This document shows positions 4,806 through 5,453 of a DNA stretch of 5,453 nt, piece after piece; position 1 is the first letter of the stretch, and every line of letters begins with the position of its first letter. Under the pieces are notes generated by a model. The model saw only the letters and a program-made list of their open reading frames with translations. It searched no databases and was not told where the DNA came from. The stretch covers positions 1 through 5,453 of the forward strand of contig USPH01000106.1 in NCBI GenBank assembly GCA_900556515.1, given 5' to 3'. The translations under genes were made by a program, and so were the position numbers. The DNA is from an uncultured Collinsella sp. GTDB lineage: Bacteria > Actinomycetota > Coriobacteriia > Coriobacteriales > Coriobacteriaceae.

Positions 4806-5453
4806 CTATCGCACGAAGTACCAGGGGCTTTCCTGCACGGTGGGTTCCAGCGCAATGCCGGTGCGTTCCTTAAACAGATCCATGTCCTGCGATTTCTCCG
4901 TCCACCACGCGTTGGGCTTAAAGGTCATGCTCTCAATGACATGACCGACAAACACGCTGTTGCGCAGCTTAGAGAAGTCGGTATTCATAATCAGGATGGA
5001 CGCGAGCACCAGCACGATGCCCAGGACTTTGATCGCGCCGGCGGGCTCGGCGTAGACACCAATGCCCAACAGTACGGTGACGACCGTCTCGAATGACATT
5101 ACGACGGGAACTTTCGATGTCTCGAGCCCCATGGACAGACCCTGCATATATAAGATGTAGGCCACAGCTGTGGGGATGAGTCCAAAGCCAAGGAACAGCA
5201 GCAGCAGCTGTGGCGACATTGCCGCGGCGACATCCGGCCACGGAGCCGCGATAGCCGCCATAACCGCACCGCCAAAAACAAAGCCCCAAAACGTGACAGC
5301 CAGCGGGTGGACCGTCTTGGTTGCTATCCGGCTAAACACCGCGAGCGACGCACCACAAAGGCCTGCAATCACGCCCGACGTGACGCCCCAAACCGAAAAA
5401 TGGAAACCGGAAAGGTCGCCATTGGTCACTGCAAGCACGCAGCCAACGATGTT
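4806..5453 (-). CDS. EamA/DMT-superfamily membrane transporter, C-terminal part (5' cut by window edge)
   Basis: The frame is open to the last base, so only the C-terminal 215 residues are visible; the GTG at 5438 is internal rather than a start. The visible part covers the second EamA repeat: alternating hydrophobic segments, FSVWGVTSGVIAGLCGASLA (19-38), then HPLAVTFWGFVFGGAVMAAI, the conserved GLIPTAVAYILYMQGL block near the middle, and FETVVTVLLGIGVYAEP followed by the last helix. These are hallmarks of drug/metabolite transporters that export or import small metabolites across the cytoplasmic membrane. After the last helix comes a soluble tail of about 59 residues ending ESPWYFVR, longer than most family members have. 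It lies upstream of the PTS promoter on the same strand, without a clear terminator between. The substrate is unknown. Confidence 0.88.
   Translation of the reverse strand, partial: NIVGCVLAVTNGDLSGFHFSVWGVTSGVIAGLCGASLAVFSRIATKTVHPLAVTFWGFVFGGAVMAAIAAPWPDVAAAMSPQLLLLFLGFGLIPTAVAYILYMQGLSMGLETSKVPVVMSFETVVTVLLGIGVYAEPAGAIKVLGIVLVLASILIMNTDFSKLRNSVFVGHVIESMTFKPNAWWTEKSQDMDLFKERTGIALEPTVQESPWYFVR

Noticed and set aside
5436..5438. GTG as the start of the EamA gene
   Set aside because: The frame stays open to the window edge (residues NIVGC precede it), and only half of an EamA protein would be encoded from here, so the gene is cut by the window.

Overview
The window reads as part of a gut actinobacterium of the Coriobacteriia, most likely Collinsella or a close relative. 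This is inferred from the moderately high GC, strong AGGAGG-type ribosome binding sites, abundant mannose-family PTS genes and the palindromic intergenic elements. It is not proven by any marker gene. All six genes lie on the minus strand, so the window is described here from high to low coordinates, in the direction of transcription.

At the high end (4806-5453) is the C-terminal part of a DMT/EamA-type membrane transporter, cut by the window edge and carrying an unusual soluble tail of about 59 residues. The following 183-bp gap (4623-4805) is AT-rich near the next gene. It holds an exact TATAAT box, a 14-bp imperfect direct repeat with a 21-bp period, and two AACGT/ACGTT inverted repeats, which together look like a regulated promoter.

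This promoter precedes a compact sugar-uptake operon: a fused EIIA-EIIB PTS protein (3699-4622), EIIC (2868-3662) and EIID (2021-2854) of the mannose/sorbose family, then, after a 199-bp gap, a double-SIS-domain protein (838-1821). The SIS protein resembles the fructoselysine-6-phosphate deglycases (FrlB, FraB, GfrE/GfrF) and keeps the Glu/His pair, 16 residues apart, that serves catalysis in that group. The simplest reading is that the PTS imports and phosphorylates an Amadori-type sugar-amine conjugate or a related amino sugar compound, and that the SIS enzyme cleaves the 6-phosphate in the cytosol to a hexose phosphate and a free amine or amino acid. The substrate itself cannot be read from the sequence.

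A strong Rho-independent terminator (771-803) ends the operon. Beyond it is a separately transcribed HAD-superfamily phosphatase/phosphoglucomutase-like gene (47-676). Two intergenic palindromes (691-725 and 1912-1942) have different arms but the same layout: a 13-nt centre beginning AGGGAC. They look like members of a dispersed REP-like repeat family.
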